A stretch of 64,000 nucleotides of DNA. Origin: Sympetrum striolatum. Lineage: Eukaryota; Arthropoda; Insecta; Odonata; Libellulidae. The stretch lies in NCBI GenBank assembly GCA_947579665.1, contig CANPUZ010000060.1, positions 124,001 to 188,000 of the forward strand. Direction: 5' to 3'. The notes below the pieces were generated by a model. It ran no database searches, was not told the origin of the DNA, and worked only from the letters and a program-made list of their open reading frames with translations. This document shows, piece after piece, positions 1 through 8,525 of this stretch; positions within the stretch are counted from its first letter, which is position 1, and every line of letters begins with the position of its first letter. The position numbers were made by a program, and so were the translations under genes.

Positions 1-391
1 TTCGCTTAGTGACGGCTTATTTCGCTTAGAATCCGCTTTTTTCGCTAAAGGTCCACTAAGCTCGCTTTGAGTCCGCTTCTTTCGCTAAGAGTCTGCTTCA
101 TTCGCTTAGACTAATTTTATTTCGCTTAGTGACCGCTTTTTTCCTTTAGAGTCAGCTTTATTCGCTTAGACACATGTTATTTCGCTATATAACAGCACAT
201 TTCGCTTAGACTATGATATGCCCACATTGAATCCGATTTCTTCCCATAGATACAGCTTGGCATGGATAGCCTTCGCTTAGAGACCGCTTAGTTTTTCTAG
301 TGACAGCATAACTCAATTATAACACGCTTTGAAACGGCTTTTATTCCAATTAGTTCGGTCACAGAACGAACTAATCGGAAAATAACAGTTA
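1..391. repeat. T2 spacer, partial (left window edge)
   Basis: The last 391 bp of a full T2 spacer; about 138 bp lie outside the window. Diverged 20-mers are visible throughout. An intact hairpin lies at 349-375. GGAAAATAACAG replaces the usual GGAATTAACAG and adds one base. Confidence 0.93.
349..375. repeat. Hairpin inverted repeat, long-array form (type example)
   Basis: ATTAGTTCG and CGAACTAAT form a 9-bp perfect stem around the 9-nt loop GTCACAGAA. The same element stands at about -42 to -16 from the first base of most long arrays. Where the flank reads CCATTTAG the stem is 8 bp. It could be a protein site or a structured stretch; nothing in the sequence decides. Confidence 0.85.
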
Positions 392-1072
392 GTTTAGGTT
401 GGGTTAGTTTGGGTTGTGTCTGGTTGGGTTTGGTTGTTTGGGTTGGGTTGGGATGTTTGGGTTGGGTTGGGTTGGGGTGGGTTGGGTAGGGTTGGGTTGA
501 GTTGGGTTGGGTTTGGTTGGGTTGGGTTGGGGTAGGTTGGGTTGAGTTGGGTTGGGTTTGGTTGGGTTGGGTTGGGTTGGGTTTGGGTAGCTTGGGTTGG
601 GTTGGGTAGGGTTGGGTTAGGTTGGGTTGGGTTTGGTTGGGTTGGGTTCGGTTGGGTAGGGTTGGGTTGGGTTGGGTTGGGTTGGGTTGGGTTGTGTTGG
701 GTTGGGTTTGGTTGGGTTGGGGTAGGATGGGTTGGGTTGGGTTGGGTTGGGTTGGGTAGAGTTGGGTTGGGTTGGGTAGGTTTGGGTTGGGTTGGGTTGG
801 GTTGGAGTGGGTTGGGTTGGGTTGGGTTGGGTTGGGGTGGGTTGGGTTGGGTTGGGTGGGGTTGGGTAGGGTTGGGTTGGGTTGGGTTGGGTTGGGTTTG
901 GTTGGGTTGGGTTGGGGTAGGTTGGGTTGGGTTGCGTTGGGTTAGGTTGGGTTGGATTGGGTTGGGTTGGGTTGGGTTGGGTTAGGTTGGGTTGGGTTGG
1001 GTTGGGTTGGGTTGGGTTGGGTTGGGGTGGGTTGGGTTGGGTTGGGTTGGGTTTGGTTGGGTTGGGTTGGGT
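392..1072 (+). repeat. TTGGG array 1 (681 bp)
   Basis: Opens with the constant entry TTTAGGTTGGGTTAG. Partner of array 9, from which it differs by 45 extra pentamers. Shared markers with arrays 6 and 9 are GGAGTGGG and TTGCGTTGGGTTAGG. Runs of four or more GGG tracts with 2-nt loops fit the G-quadruplex rule. Confidence 0.97.
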
Positions 1073-2179
1073 ATTTACTTTGCTTAGACACCGTAAATTT
1101 CGCTTATTAGACTCCACTTATTACGATTTTAGTCCGCTTTATTTGCTGAGAGTCCCTTCAATTAATATAGAGTCCGATCAATTCGCTTAGATTCCGCTTC
1201 ATTTGCTCAGAGCCCAATTAGCTCGAGTTGAAACAGCTTCTTTCGCTGAGAGTCCGCTTAATTCGCTTAGACTCTGATCATTAGCTTCGTGACGGCTTAT
1301 ATCACATATAAACCGCTTATTCCGCTAAGAGTCCAATAAGCTTGCTTAGAGTCCGTTTCCATCGCTTAGAGTTAACTTCATTCGCTTAATTGAAATTATT
1401 TAAGTAAGTGAACTCTCATTTCGCTTTGATACCGCTTTATTTGCTTAAATTCTTTTCTTTCACTTAGAGTCATTTTCTTTGCTAAGAGTCCGCTACATTC
1501 GCTTAGACTCTTTTTATTTCGCGTAGTGACCGCTTATATCCTTTATAGTCCGCTTTATTCGTTTAGACTCCTATTATTTCGCTATGTGACAGCTTATTTC
1601 GCTTAGACTCTGATATGCTAGCATTGAGTCCGATTACTTCCCATAGAGACGGATTAGCATGGATAGCCTATGCTTAGAGACCGCTTAGTTTCTAAGAGAC
1701 ATCTTAACTCGCTTTTAAAACGCTTTTAAACCGCATTTATTCCTATTAGTTCGGTCACAGAAGGAACTAATCGGAATTAACAGTTAGTTTAGGTTGGGTT
1801 AGGTTTGGTTTTGTCTGGTTGGGTTGGGTTGCTTAAAAATCCATTTACTTCACTTTGACACCGTTAATTTCGCTCATACTCCACTTATAACGCTTTTAGT
1901 CCACTTTATTTGCTCAGAGTCCCTTCAATAAATTTTTGAGTCCGCTTAATTCGCTTGGACTCATATTATTTCGCTATATAACAGCACATTTCGCTTAGAC
2001 TATGATATGCCCACATTGAATCCGATTTCTTCCCATAGATACAGCTTGGCATGGATAGCCTTCGCTTAGAGACCGCTTAGTTTTTCTAGTGACAGCTTAA
2101 CTCAATTATAACAGGCTTTGAAACGGCTTTTATTCCAATTAGTTCGGTCACAGAACGAACTAATCGGAATTAACAGTTA
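1073..2179. repeat. Spacer T1 + 45-bp mini-array + short T2
   Basis: T1 1073-1786, mini-array 1787-1831, T2 short 1832-2179. T1 begins with the TTATTAGACTCC variant shared with arrays 6 and 9. A single CTCGAG site lies at 1222-1227. The mini-array is preceded by GAAGGAAC, a variant of the usual GAAAGAAC. T2 lacks nine 20-mers. Intact hairpin at 2138-2164. Confidence 0.95.
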
Positions 2180-2915
2180 GTTTAGGTTGGGTTAGTTTGG
2201 GTTGTGTCTGGTTGGGTTTGGTTGTTTGGGTTGGGTTGGGTTGGGATATTTGGGTTGGGTTTGGTTGGGTTGGGTTGAATAGGGTTGGGTTGGGTTGTGT
2301 TGGGTTGGGTTGGGTTGGGTTGGGTTAGGTTGGGTTGGGTTGGGTTGGGTTAGGTTGGGTTGGGTAGGGTTGGGTTGGGTTGGGTTGGGTTGGGTTAGGT
2401 TGGGATGGGTTGGGTTGGGTAGGGTTGGGCTGGGAAGGGTTGGGTTGGGTTGGGTTGGGGTGGGTTGGGTTGGGTTGGGTTTGGTTTGGTTGGGTTGGGT
2501 TGGGTTGGGTATGGTTGGGTTGAGTTGTGTTGGGTGTTAGTTGGTTGGGTTGGGTTGGGTTGGGTTGGGTAGGGTTGGGTTGGGTTGGGTTCGGTTGGGT
2601 TGGGTTGGGTTGGGTTGGAATGGGTAGGGTTTGTTTGGGTTGGGTTGGGTTGGGTTGGGTGTTGGTAAGGTTGGGTTGGGTTAGGTTGGGCTGGGTTGGG
2701 TTGGGTTGGGTTGGGTCAGCTTGGGTTGGGTTGGGTTGGGTCAGCTTGGGTTGGGTTGGGTTGGGTTGGTTTGGGTAATGATGGGTTGGATTGTGTTGGG
2801 TTGGGTTGGGTTGGGTTGGGTAGGGTTGGGTTGGGTTGGGTTGGGTTGTGTTGGGTTGGGTTGGGTTAAGTTGGGTTGGGTTGGGTTGGGTTGGGTTGGA
2901 TGGGTTGGGTTGGGT
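2180..2915 (+). repeat. TTGGG array 2 (736 bp)
   Basis: Partner of arrays 10 and 39, 105 bp (21 pentamers) longer. Family markers are GGGTGTTAGTTGG, GTTGGTAAGG, GGGTCAGCTTGGG and TAATGATGGGTTGG. The GTCAGCTTGGG marker occurs twice close together, which suggests a local duplication of about 30 bp. Confidence 0.96.
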
Positions 2916-3060
2916 ATTTACTTCGCTAAGACACCGTAAATTTCGCTTAGAGACCGCTTAGTTTTCTAAGAGACATCTTAACTCGCTTTTAGAACGCTTT
3001 AAAACCGCTTTTATTCCTATTAGTTCGGTCAAAGAAATACCTAATCGGAATTAACAGTTA
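2916..3060. repeat. S spacer (145 bp)
   Basis: About 35 bp of the T1 start joined to about 110 bp of the T1 end. The junction is inside a 20-mer (TTTCGCTTAGAGACC). It contains CTTTTAGAACG, where the other copies have CTTTTAAAACG. Confidence 0.95.
3019..3045. repeat. Degraded hairpin, S-spacer form (type example)
   Basis: The right arm reads AATACCTAAT instead of CGAACTAAT, and the loop has AAAG for ACAG, so the stem is broken. The same form occurs in all eleven 145-bp spacers, yet each is followed by a long array. Confidence 0.85.
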
Positions 3061-3880
3061 GTTTAGGTTGGGTTAGTTTGGGTTGTGTCTGGTTTGATTT
3101 GGTTGTTTGGGTTGGGTTGGGTTCGGTTGGGTTGGGTTGGGTTGGGTTTTGTTTGGTTGGGTTGTGTTGGGTTTGGTTTGTTTGGGATGGGTCGGGTTGG
3201 GTTGCGTTGGGTTGCGTTGGGTTTGGATTGGTTGGGTTAGGTTGGTTGTTGGTTGGGTTTGGTTGGATTGGGTTGTGTTGGGTTGGGTTGGGTTGGGTTG
3301 GGTTAGGTTGGGCTGGGTTGGGTTGGGTTGGGTTGGGTCAGCTTGGGTTGGGTAGGTTGGGTTGGGTTTTGTTGGGTTGGGTTGGGTTGGGTAGGGTTGG
3401 GTTGGGTTGGGTTGTGTTGGGTTGGGTTGGGTTAAGTTGGGTTGGGTTGGGTTGGGTTGGGTTGGATGGTTGGGTTGGGTTGGGTTGGGTTGGGTTGGGG
3501 TAGATTGGGTTGGGTTGGGTTGGGTTGGGTAGGGTTGGGTTGGGTTGGGTTGGGTTGGGTAGGGTTGGGTTGGGATGGGTAGGGTTGGGATGGGTTGGGT
3601 TGGGTATGGTTGTGTTGGGTTGGGTTGGGTAAAGTTGGGGTGGGTTGGGTTGGGTTGAGTTGGGACGGGTTGGGTTGGGTTGGGTAGGGTTGGGTTGGGT
3701 TTGGTTGGGTTGGGTTGGGTTTGGTTGGGTTGGGTTGGGGTAGGTTGGGTTGGGTTGGGTTGGGTTGGGTTGGGTAGGGTTGGGTTGGGTTTGGTTTGGT
3801 TGGGTTGGGTTGGGTTGGGGTGGGTTGGGTTGGGTTGGGTTGGGTAGGGTTGGGTTGGGTTGGGTTGGGTTGGGTTGGGT
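3061..3880 (+). repeat. TTGGG array 3 (820 bp)
   Basis: Partner of arrays 11 and 40. Entry TCTGGTTTGATTTGG. Markers are GGATGGGTCGGG, two TTGCGTTGGG units, GGTTGTTGGTTGGG and GGGACGGGTTGGG. One GGGTAGG unit at about 3350 lacks a G relative to array 11 and breaks the 5-bp register once. Confidence 0.96.
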
Positions 3881-4549
3881 ATTTACTTCGCTTAGACACC
3901 GTAAATTTAGCTTAGACTCCACTTATTACGCTTTTAGTCCACTTTATTTGCTGAGAGTCCCTTCAATTAATATAGAGTCCGATCAATTCGCTTAGAGTCC
4001 GCTTTATTTGCTCAGAGCCCAATTAGCTCGAGTTGAAACAGCTTCTTTCGCTGAGAGTCCGCTTAATTCGCTTAGACTCCGATTATCAGCTTCGTGACGG
4101 CTTATATCACATAGAAACCGCTTATTTCGCTAAGAGTCCAATAAGCTCGCGTAGAGTCCGATTCCTTCGCTTAGAGTCCACTTCATTCGCTTGATTCAAA
4201 TTATTTAAGTAAGTGAACTCTCATTTCGCGTAGATACCGCTTTATTTGCTTAAATTCTTTTCTTTCACTTAGAGTCATTTTCTTTGCTATGAGTCCGCTA
4301 CATTCGCTTAGACTCTTTTTATTTCGCTTAGTGACCGCTTATTTCCTTTATAGTCCGCTTTATTCTTTTAGACTCCTATTATTTCGCTATTTGACAGCTT
4401 ATTTCGCTTAGACTCTGATATGCCAGCATTGAGTCCGATTACTTCCCATAGAGACGGCTTAGCATGGATAGCCTTTGCTTTGAGACCGCTTAGTTTCTAA
4501 GAGACATCTTAACTCGCTTTTAAAACGCTTTAAAACTGCTTTTATTATT

Positions 4550-4576
4550 ATTAGTTCGGTCACAGAAAGAACTAAT
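4550..4576. repeat. Hairpin, mini-array form (type example)
   Basis: ATTAGTTC and GAACTAAT pair over 8 bp around an 11-nt loop ending AAA, because the long-array CGAAC is AGAAC here. AGAAC is constant in front of almost all mini-arrays, so this one-base state marks the mini-array class. Confidence 0.82.
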
Positions 4577-4591
4577 CGGAATTAACAGTTA

Positions 4592-4636
4592 GTTTAGGTT
4601 GGGTTAGGTTTGGTTGTGTCTGGTTGGGTTGGGTTG
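4592..4636 (+). repeat. 45-bp mini-array (type example)
   Basis: Nine pentamers, from GTTTAGG to GGGTTG, with the same opening as long arrays but then TTAGG, TTTGG, TTGTG, TCTGG, TTGGG. It ends at CTTAAAAATCC. All 31 mini-arrays in the window have this exact length; the other coordinates are given in the spacer entries. Confidence 0.93.
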
Positions 4637-5164
4637 CTTAAAAATCCTTTTACCTCGCTTTGACACCGTTAATTTCGCTCACACTCCACTTATAACGCTT
4701 TTAGTCCACTTTATTTGCTCAGAGTCCCTTCAATAAATTTTTGAGTCCGCTTAATTCGCTTGGACTCCGATTATTTCGCTTTGTGACGGCTAATTTCGCT
4801 TAGAATCCGCTTTTTTCGCTAAAGGTCCACTAAGCTCGCTTTGAGTCCGCTTCTTTCGCTAAGAGTCTGCTTCATTCGCTTATACTCATTTTATTTCGCT
4901 TAGTGACCGCTTTTTTCCTTTAGAGTCCGCTTTATTCGCTTAGACTCATATTATTTCGCTATATAACAGCACATTTCGCTTAGACTATGATATGCCCACA
5001 TTGAATCCGATTACTTCCCATAGATACAGCTTGGAATGGATAGCCTTCGCTTAGAGACCGCTTAGTTTTTCTAGTGACAGCTTAACTCGCTTATAACACG
5101 CTTTGAAACCGATATTATTCCATTTAGTTCGGTCACAGAACGAACTAATCGGAATTAACAGTTA

Positions 5165-5807
5165 GTTTAGGTTAGGTTAGTTTGGGTTGTGTCTGGTTGG
5201 GTTTGGTTGTTTGGGTTGGGTTGGGTTGGGTTGGGTTGGGTAGGGTTGGGTTGGGTTGGGTATGGGTTGGTTTGGGTTGGGTTGGGTTGGGTTGGGGTGG
5301 GTTTGGGTGGGTTTCGTTGGGTTGGGTAGGTTTGGGATGGGTTGGGTTGGGTTGGGTTGGGTTGGGTTGGGTATGGTTGGGTTGGGTTGGGTTGGGTTGG
5401 GTTGGGTTGGGTTGGGGTAGGTTGGGTTGGGTTTGGTTGGGTTAGGTTGGGTTGGGTTGGGTTGGGGTGGGTTGGGATGGGTTGGGTTGGGTTGGGTTGG
5501 GTTGGGTTGGGTTTGGGTGGGTTGGGTTGGGTTGGGTAGGGTTGGGTTGGGTCGGGTTGGGTTGGGTTAGGTTGGGGTAGGTTGGGTTCGGTTGGGATGG
5601 GATAGGTTGGGTTGGGTTGGGTTGGGTTGGGTTGGGTTGGGGTAGGTTGGGTTGGGTTAGGTTGGGTTAGGTTGGGTTGGGTTGGGTTGGGTAGGGTTGG
5701 GTTGGGTTGGGTTGAGTTGGGTTGGGTTGGGGTGGGGTGGGTTGGGTTGGGTTGGGTTGGGTTGGGTAGGGTTGGGTTGGGTTGGGTTGGGTTGGGTTGG
5801 GTTGGGT
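5165..5807 (+). repeat. TTGGG array 4 (643 bp), hybrid
   Basis: The left end (to roughly 5,290) has the TTAGGTTAG entry and GGGTATGGGTTGG marker of the array 12/15/18 families. The rest has TGGGTTTCGTTGGG, TTGGGATGGG and the TATTAACTTCG right border of arrays 19 and 28. It looks like a recombination product that skipped about 10.4 kb relative to the 16.5-29.5 kb block. Confidence 0.9.
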
Positions 5808-6123
5808 ATTAACTTCGCTTAGACACCGTACATTTCGCTTAGACTCCACTTATTACGCTTTTAGTCCGCTTTATTTGCTGAGAGTCTGCTTCATTCGCTT
5901 AGACTCATATTATTTCGCTATATAACAGCACATTTCGCTTATACTATGATATGCCCACATTGAATCCGATTTCTTCCCATAGATACTGCTTGGCATGGAA
6001 AGCCTTCGCTTAGAGACCGCTTAGTTTTTCTAGTGACAGCTTAACTCAATTATAACACGCTTAGATACCGCTTTTATTCCAATTAGTTCGGTCACAGAAC
6101 GAACTAATCGGAATTAAAAGTGA
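5808..6123. repeat. M spacer (316 bp)
   Basis: The start of T1 joined at GAGAGTCTGCTTCA to the second half of a short T2. Same length as the spacers after arrays 19, 28, 30, 31 and 33. It ends GGAATTAAAAGTGAG, a private variant of the entry sequence. Confidence 0.95.
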
Positions 6124-6900
6124 GTTTAGGTTGGGTTAGTTTGGGTTGTGTCTGGTTGGGTTTGGTTGTTTGGGTTGGGTTGGGTTTGGATGTTTGGGTT
6201 GGGTTGGGTTGGGTTGGGTTGGGTTTGGTTGGGTAGGGTTGGGTTGGGTAGGGTTAAGTAGGGTTGGGTTGGGATGGGTTGGGTTGGGTTGGGTGGGTTT
6301 GGTTGGGTTGGGTTGGGTTGGGTTGGGGTAGGTTGGGTTGGGTTGGGTAGGGTTGGGTTGGGTTGGGTTGGGTTGGGTATGGTTGGGTTGGGTTGGGTTG
6401 GGTTGGGTTGTGTTGGGTTGGGTTGGGTTGGGTTGGGTTAAGTAGGGTTGGGTTGGGATGGGTTGGGTTGGGTTGGGTGGGTTTGGTTGGGTTGGGTTGG
6501 GTTGGGTTGGGGTAGGTTGGGTTGGGTTGGGTGGGTTTGGTTGGGTTGGGTTGGGTTGGGTTGGGGTAGGTTGGGTTGGGTTGGGTAGGGTTGGGTTGGG
6601 TTGGGTTGGGTTGGGTATGGTTGGGTTGGGTTGGGTTGGGTTGGGTTGTGTTGGGTTGGGTTGGGTTGGGTTGGGTTAAGTAGGGTTGGGTTGGGATGGG
6701 TTGGGTTGGGTTGGGTGGGTTTGGTTGGGTTGGGTTGGGTTGGGTTGGGGTAGGTTGGGTTGGGTTGGGTAGGGTTGGGTTGGGTTGGGTTGGGTTGGGT
6801 ATGGTTGGGTTGGGTTGGGTTGGGTTGGGTTGTGTTGGGTTGGGTTGGGTTTGGTTAGGTTGGGTTGGGTTGGGTTGGGTTGGGTTGTGTTGGGTTGGGT
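6124..6900 (+). repeat. TTGGG array 5 (777 bp), internally expanded
   Basis: Partner of arrays 20 and 29, which are only 325 bp. The marker GGGTTAAGTAGGG occurs three times (near 6252, 6435 and 6673) where the partners have one. The intervals are 183 and 238 bp. The 55-bp difference is a second GGGTGGGTTTGG to GGGGTAGG segment near 6,476-6,586. Confidence 0.95.
6252..6900 (+). repeat. Nested tandem duplication inside array 5
   Basis: Three successive copies of a 183-bp segment. The middle one carries an additional 55-bp duplication (183 + 55 = 238). All copies keep the variant pentamer order, so the unit that was copied is the marked block and not single pentamers. Confidence 0.85.
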
Positions 6901-8004
6901 ATTTACTTCGCTTAGACACCGTAAATTCGGCTTAGACTCCACTTATTACGATTTTAGTCCGCTTAATTTGCTGAGAGTCCCTTCAATTAATATAGAGTCC
7001 GATCAATTCGCTTAGAGTCCGCTTTATTTGCTCAGAGCCCAATTAGCTCGAGTTGAAACAGCTTCTTTCGCTGAGAGTCCGCTTAATTCGCTTAGCCTCC
7101 GATTATCAGCTTCGTGACGGCTTATATCACATAGAAACCGCTTATTTCGCTAAGAGTCCAATAAGCTTGCTTAGAGTCCGTTTCCATCGCTTAGAGTTAA
7201 CTTCATTCGCTTAATTGAAATTATTTAAGTAAGTGAACTCTCATTTCGCTTTGATACCGCTTTATTTGCTTAAATTCTTTTCTTTCACTTAGAGTCATTT
7301 TCTTTGCTAAGAGTCCGCTACATTCGCTTAGACTCTTTTTATTTCGCTTAGTGACCGCTTATATCCTTTATAGTCCGCTTTATTCGTTTAGACTCCTATT
7401 ATTTCGCTATGTGACAGCTTATTTCGCTTAGACTCTGATATGCCAGCATTGAGTCCGATTACTTCCCATAGAGACGGATTAGCATGGATAGCCTATGCTT
7501 AGAGACCGCTTAGTTTCTAAGAGACATCTTAACTCGCTTTTAAAACGCTTTTAAACCGCTTTTATTCCTATTAGTTCGGTCACAGAAAGAACTAATCGGA
7601 ATTAACAGTTAGTTTAGGTTGGGTTAGGTTTGGTTTTGTCTGGTTGGGTTGGGTTGCTTAAAAATCCATTTACTTCACTTTGACACCGTTAATTTCGCTC
7701 ATACTCCACTTATAACGCTTTTAGTCCACTTTATTTGCTCAGAGTCCCTTCAATAAATTTTTGAGTCCGCTTAATTCGCTTGGACTCATATTATTTCGCT
7801 ATATAACAGCACATTTCGCTTAGACTATGATATGCCCACATTGAATCCGATTTCTTCCCATAGATACAGCTTGGCATGGATAGCCTTCGCTTAGAGACCG
7901 CTTAGTTTTTCTAGTGACAGCTTAACTCAATTATAACAGGCTTTGAAACGGCTTTTATTCCAATTAGTTCGGTCACAGAACGAACTAATCGGAATTAACA
8001 GTTA
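6901..8004. repeat. Spacer T1 + mini-array + short T2, mosaic
   Basis: T1 6901-7611, mini-array 7612-7656, T2 short 7657-8004. The first 250 bp match the spacer after array 20 (AAATTCGGCTTAG). From about 7,150-7,170 it matches the spacers after arrays 1 and 9 (AAGCTTGCTTAG, CCATCGCTTAGAGTTAAC). Hairpin at 7963-7989. Confidence 0.94.
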
Positions 8005-8525
8005 GTTTAGGTTGGGTTAGTTTGGGTTGTGTCTGGCTGGGTTTGGTTGTTTGGGTTGGGTTGGGTTGGGATGTTTGGGTTGGGATGGGTTGGGTTGGGT
8101 TGGATTGGGTTGGGAAGGGTTGGGTTGGGTTGGGTTGGGTTGGGTTAGGTTGGGATGGGTTGGGTTGGGTAGGGTTGGGCTGGGAAGGGTTGGGTTGGGT
8201 TGGGTTGGAGTGGGTTGGGTTGGGTTGGGTTGGGTTGGGGTGGGTTGGGTTGGGTGGGGTTGGGTAGGGTTGGGTTGGGTTGGGTTGGGTTGGGTTGGGT
8301 TGGGGTAGGTTGGGTTGGGTTGCGTTGGGTTAGGTTGGGTTGGGTTGGGTTGGGTAGGGTTGGGTTGGGTTGGGTTGGGTTGGGTTGGGTTGGGTTGGGT
8401 TGGGTTGGGTTGGGGTGGGTTGGGTTGGGTTGGGTTGGGTAGGGTTGGGTTTGGTTGGGTTGGGTTGGGTTGGGTTTGGTTGGGTTGGGTTTGGTTGGGT
8501 TGGGTTTGGTTGGGTTGGGTTGGGT
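8005..8525 (+). repeat. TTGGG array 6 (521 bp), hybrid
   Basis: The left part to about 8,205 follows array 10 (GGATGTTTGGG, TTGGATTGGG, GGGCTGGGAAGGG). The right part follows array 9 (GGAGTGGG, TTGCGTTGGGTTAGG). Flanking spacers agree: left flank as array 10, right flank as array 9. Confidence 0.9.

Larger units (their letters stand above)
3881..5164. repeat. Spacer T1 + 45-bp mini-array + full T2 (1,284 bp)
   Basis: T1 3881-4591, mini-array 4592-4636, T2 4637-5164. CTCGAG at 4027-4032. Carries the TTAGCTTAGACTCC and CTCGCGTAGAG variants shared with the spacers after arrays 11, 14, 23, 40 and 43. The long-array hairpin is at about 5124-5148. Confidence 0.96.
1..5290. repeat. Copy of the 11.88-16.87 kb segment
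   Basis: Arrays 1-3 and the start of array 4 match arrays 9-11 and the start of array 12. The rare GGAAAATAACAG variant before array 1 is shared with array 9 only. Offset is 11,877 before array 1, 11,652 after it (array 1 is 45 pentamers longer), 11,546 after array 2 and 11,582 after array 3. Confidence 0.9.

Noticed and set aside
349..375. Hairpin as a transcription terminator or a tRNA-like element
   Set aside because: No U-tract follows, there is no cloverleaf or A/B box, and there is no gene to terminate.
1..391. CENP-B-box-like motif in the 20-mer (TTCG...A..CCGC)
   Set aside because: Only the TTCG end fits; the CGGGA half of the box is absent.
542..985. Long GWVGL-repeat reading frames on + in all arrays
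   Set aside because: Five-bp repeats read the same pentapeptide in every frame and lack stops. Array copies differ by single pentamers, which would shift frames. There is no sign of a gene start, introns or constraint.
1073..1786. Spacer-repeat pattern as a CRISPR array
   Set aside because: The 20-mers are contiguous and diverged, with no constant repeat and unique spacers, and there are no cas genes.
1928..1950. AATAAA in CTTCAATAAATTTTTGAG of T2 spacers as a polyadenylation signal
   Set aside because: The hexamer is a chance product of a diverged 20-mer, and nothing upstream looks transcribed or coding.
2138..2164. Hairpin as terminal inverted repeats of a transposon or MITE
   Set aside because: The arms are 8-9 bp around a 9-nt loop, without target-site duplications or any body sequence, and the element is always in the same module position.
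3338..3922. Proline/asparagine/threonine/glutamine-rich frames on - (up to 234 residues)
   Set aside because: Complement of the same pentamer. The shared N-terminal residues come from the copied spacer border, not from selection that I can see.
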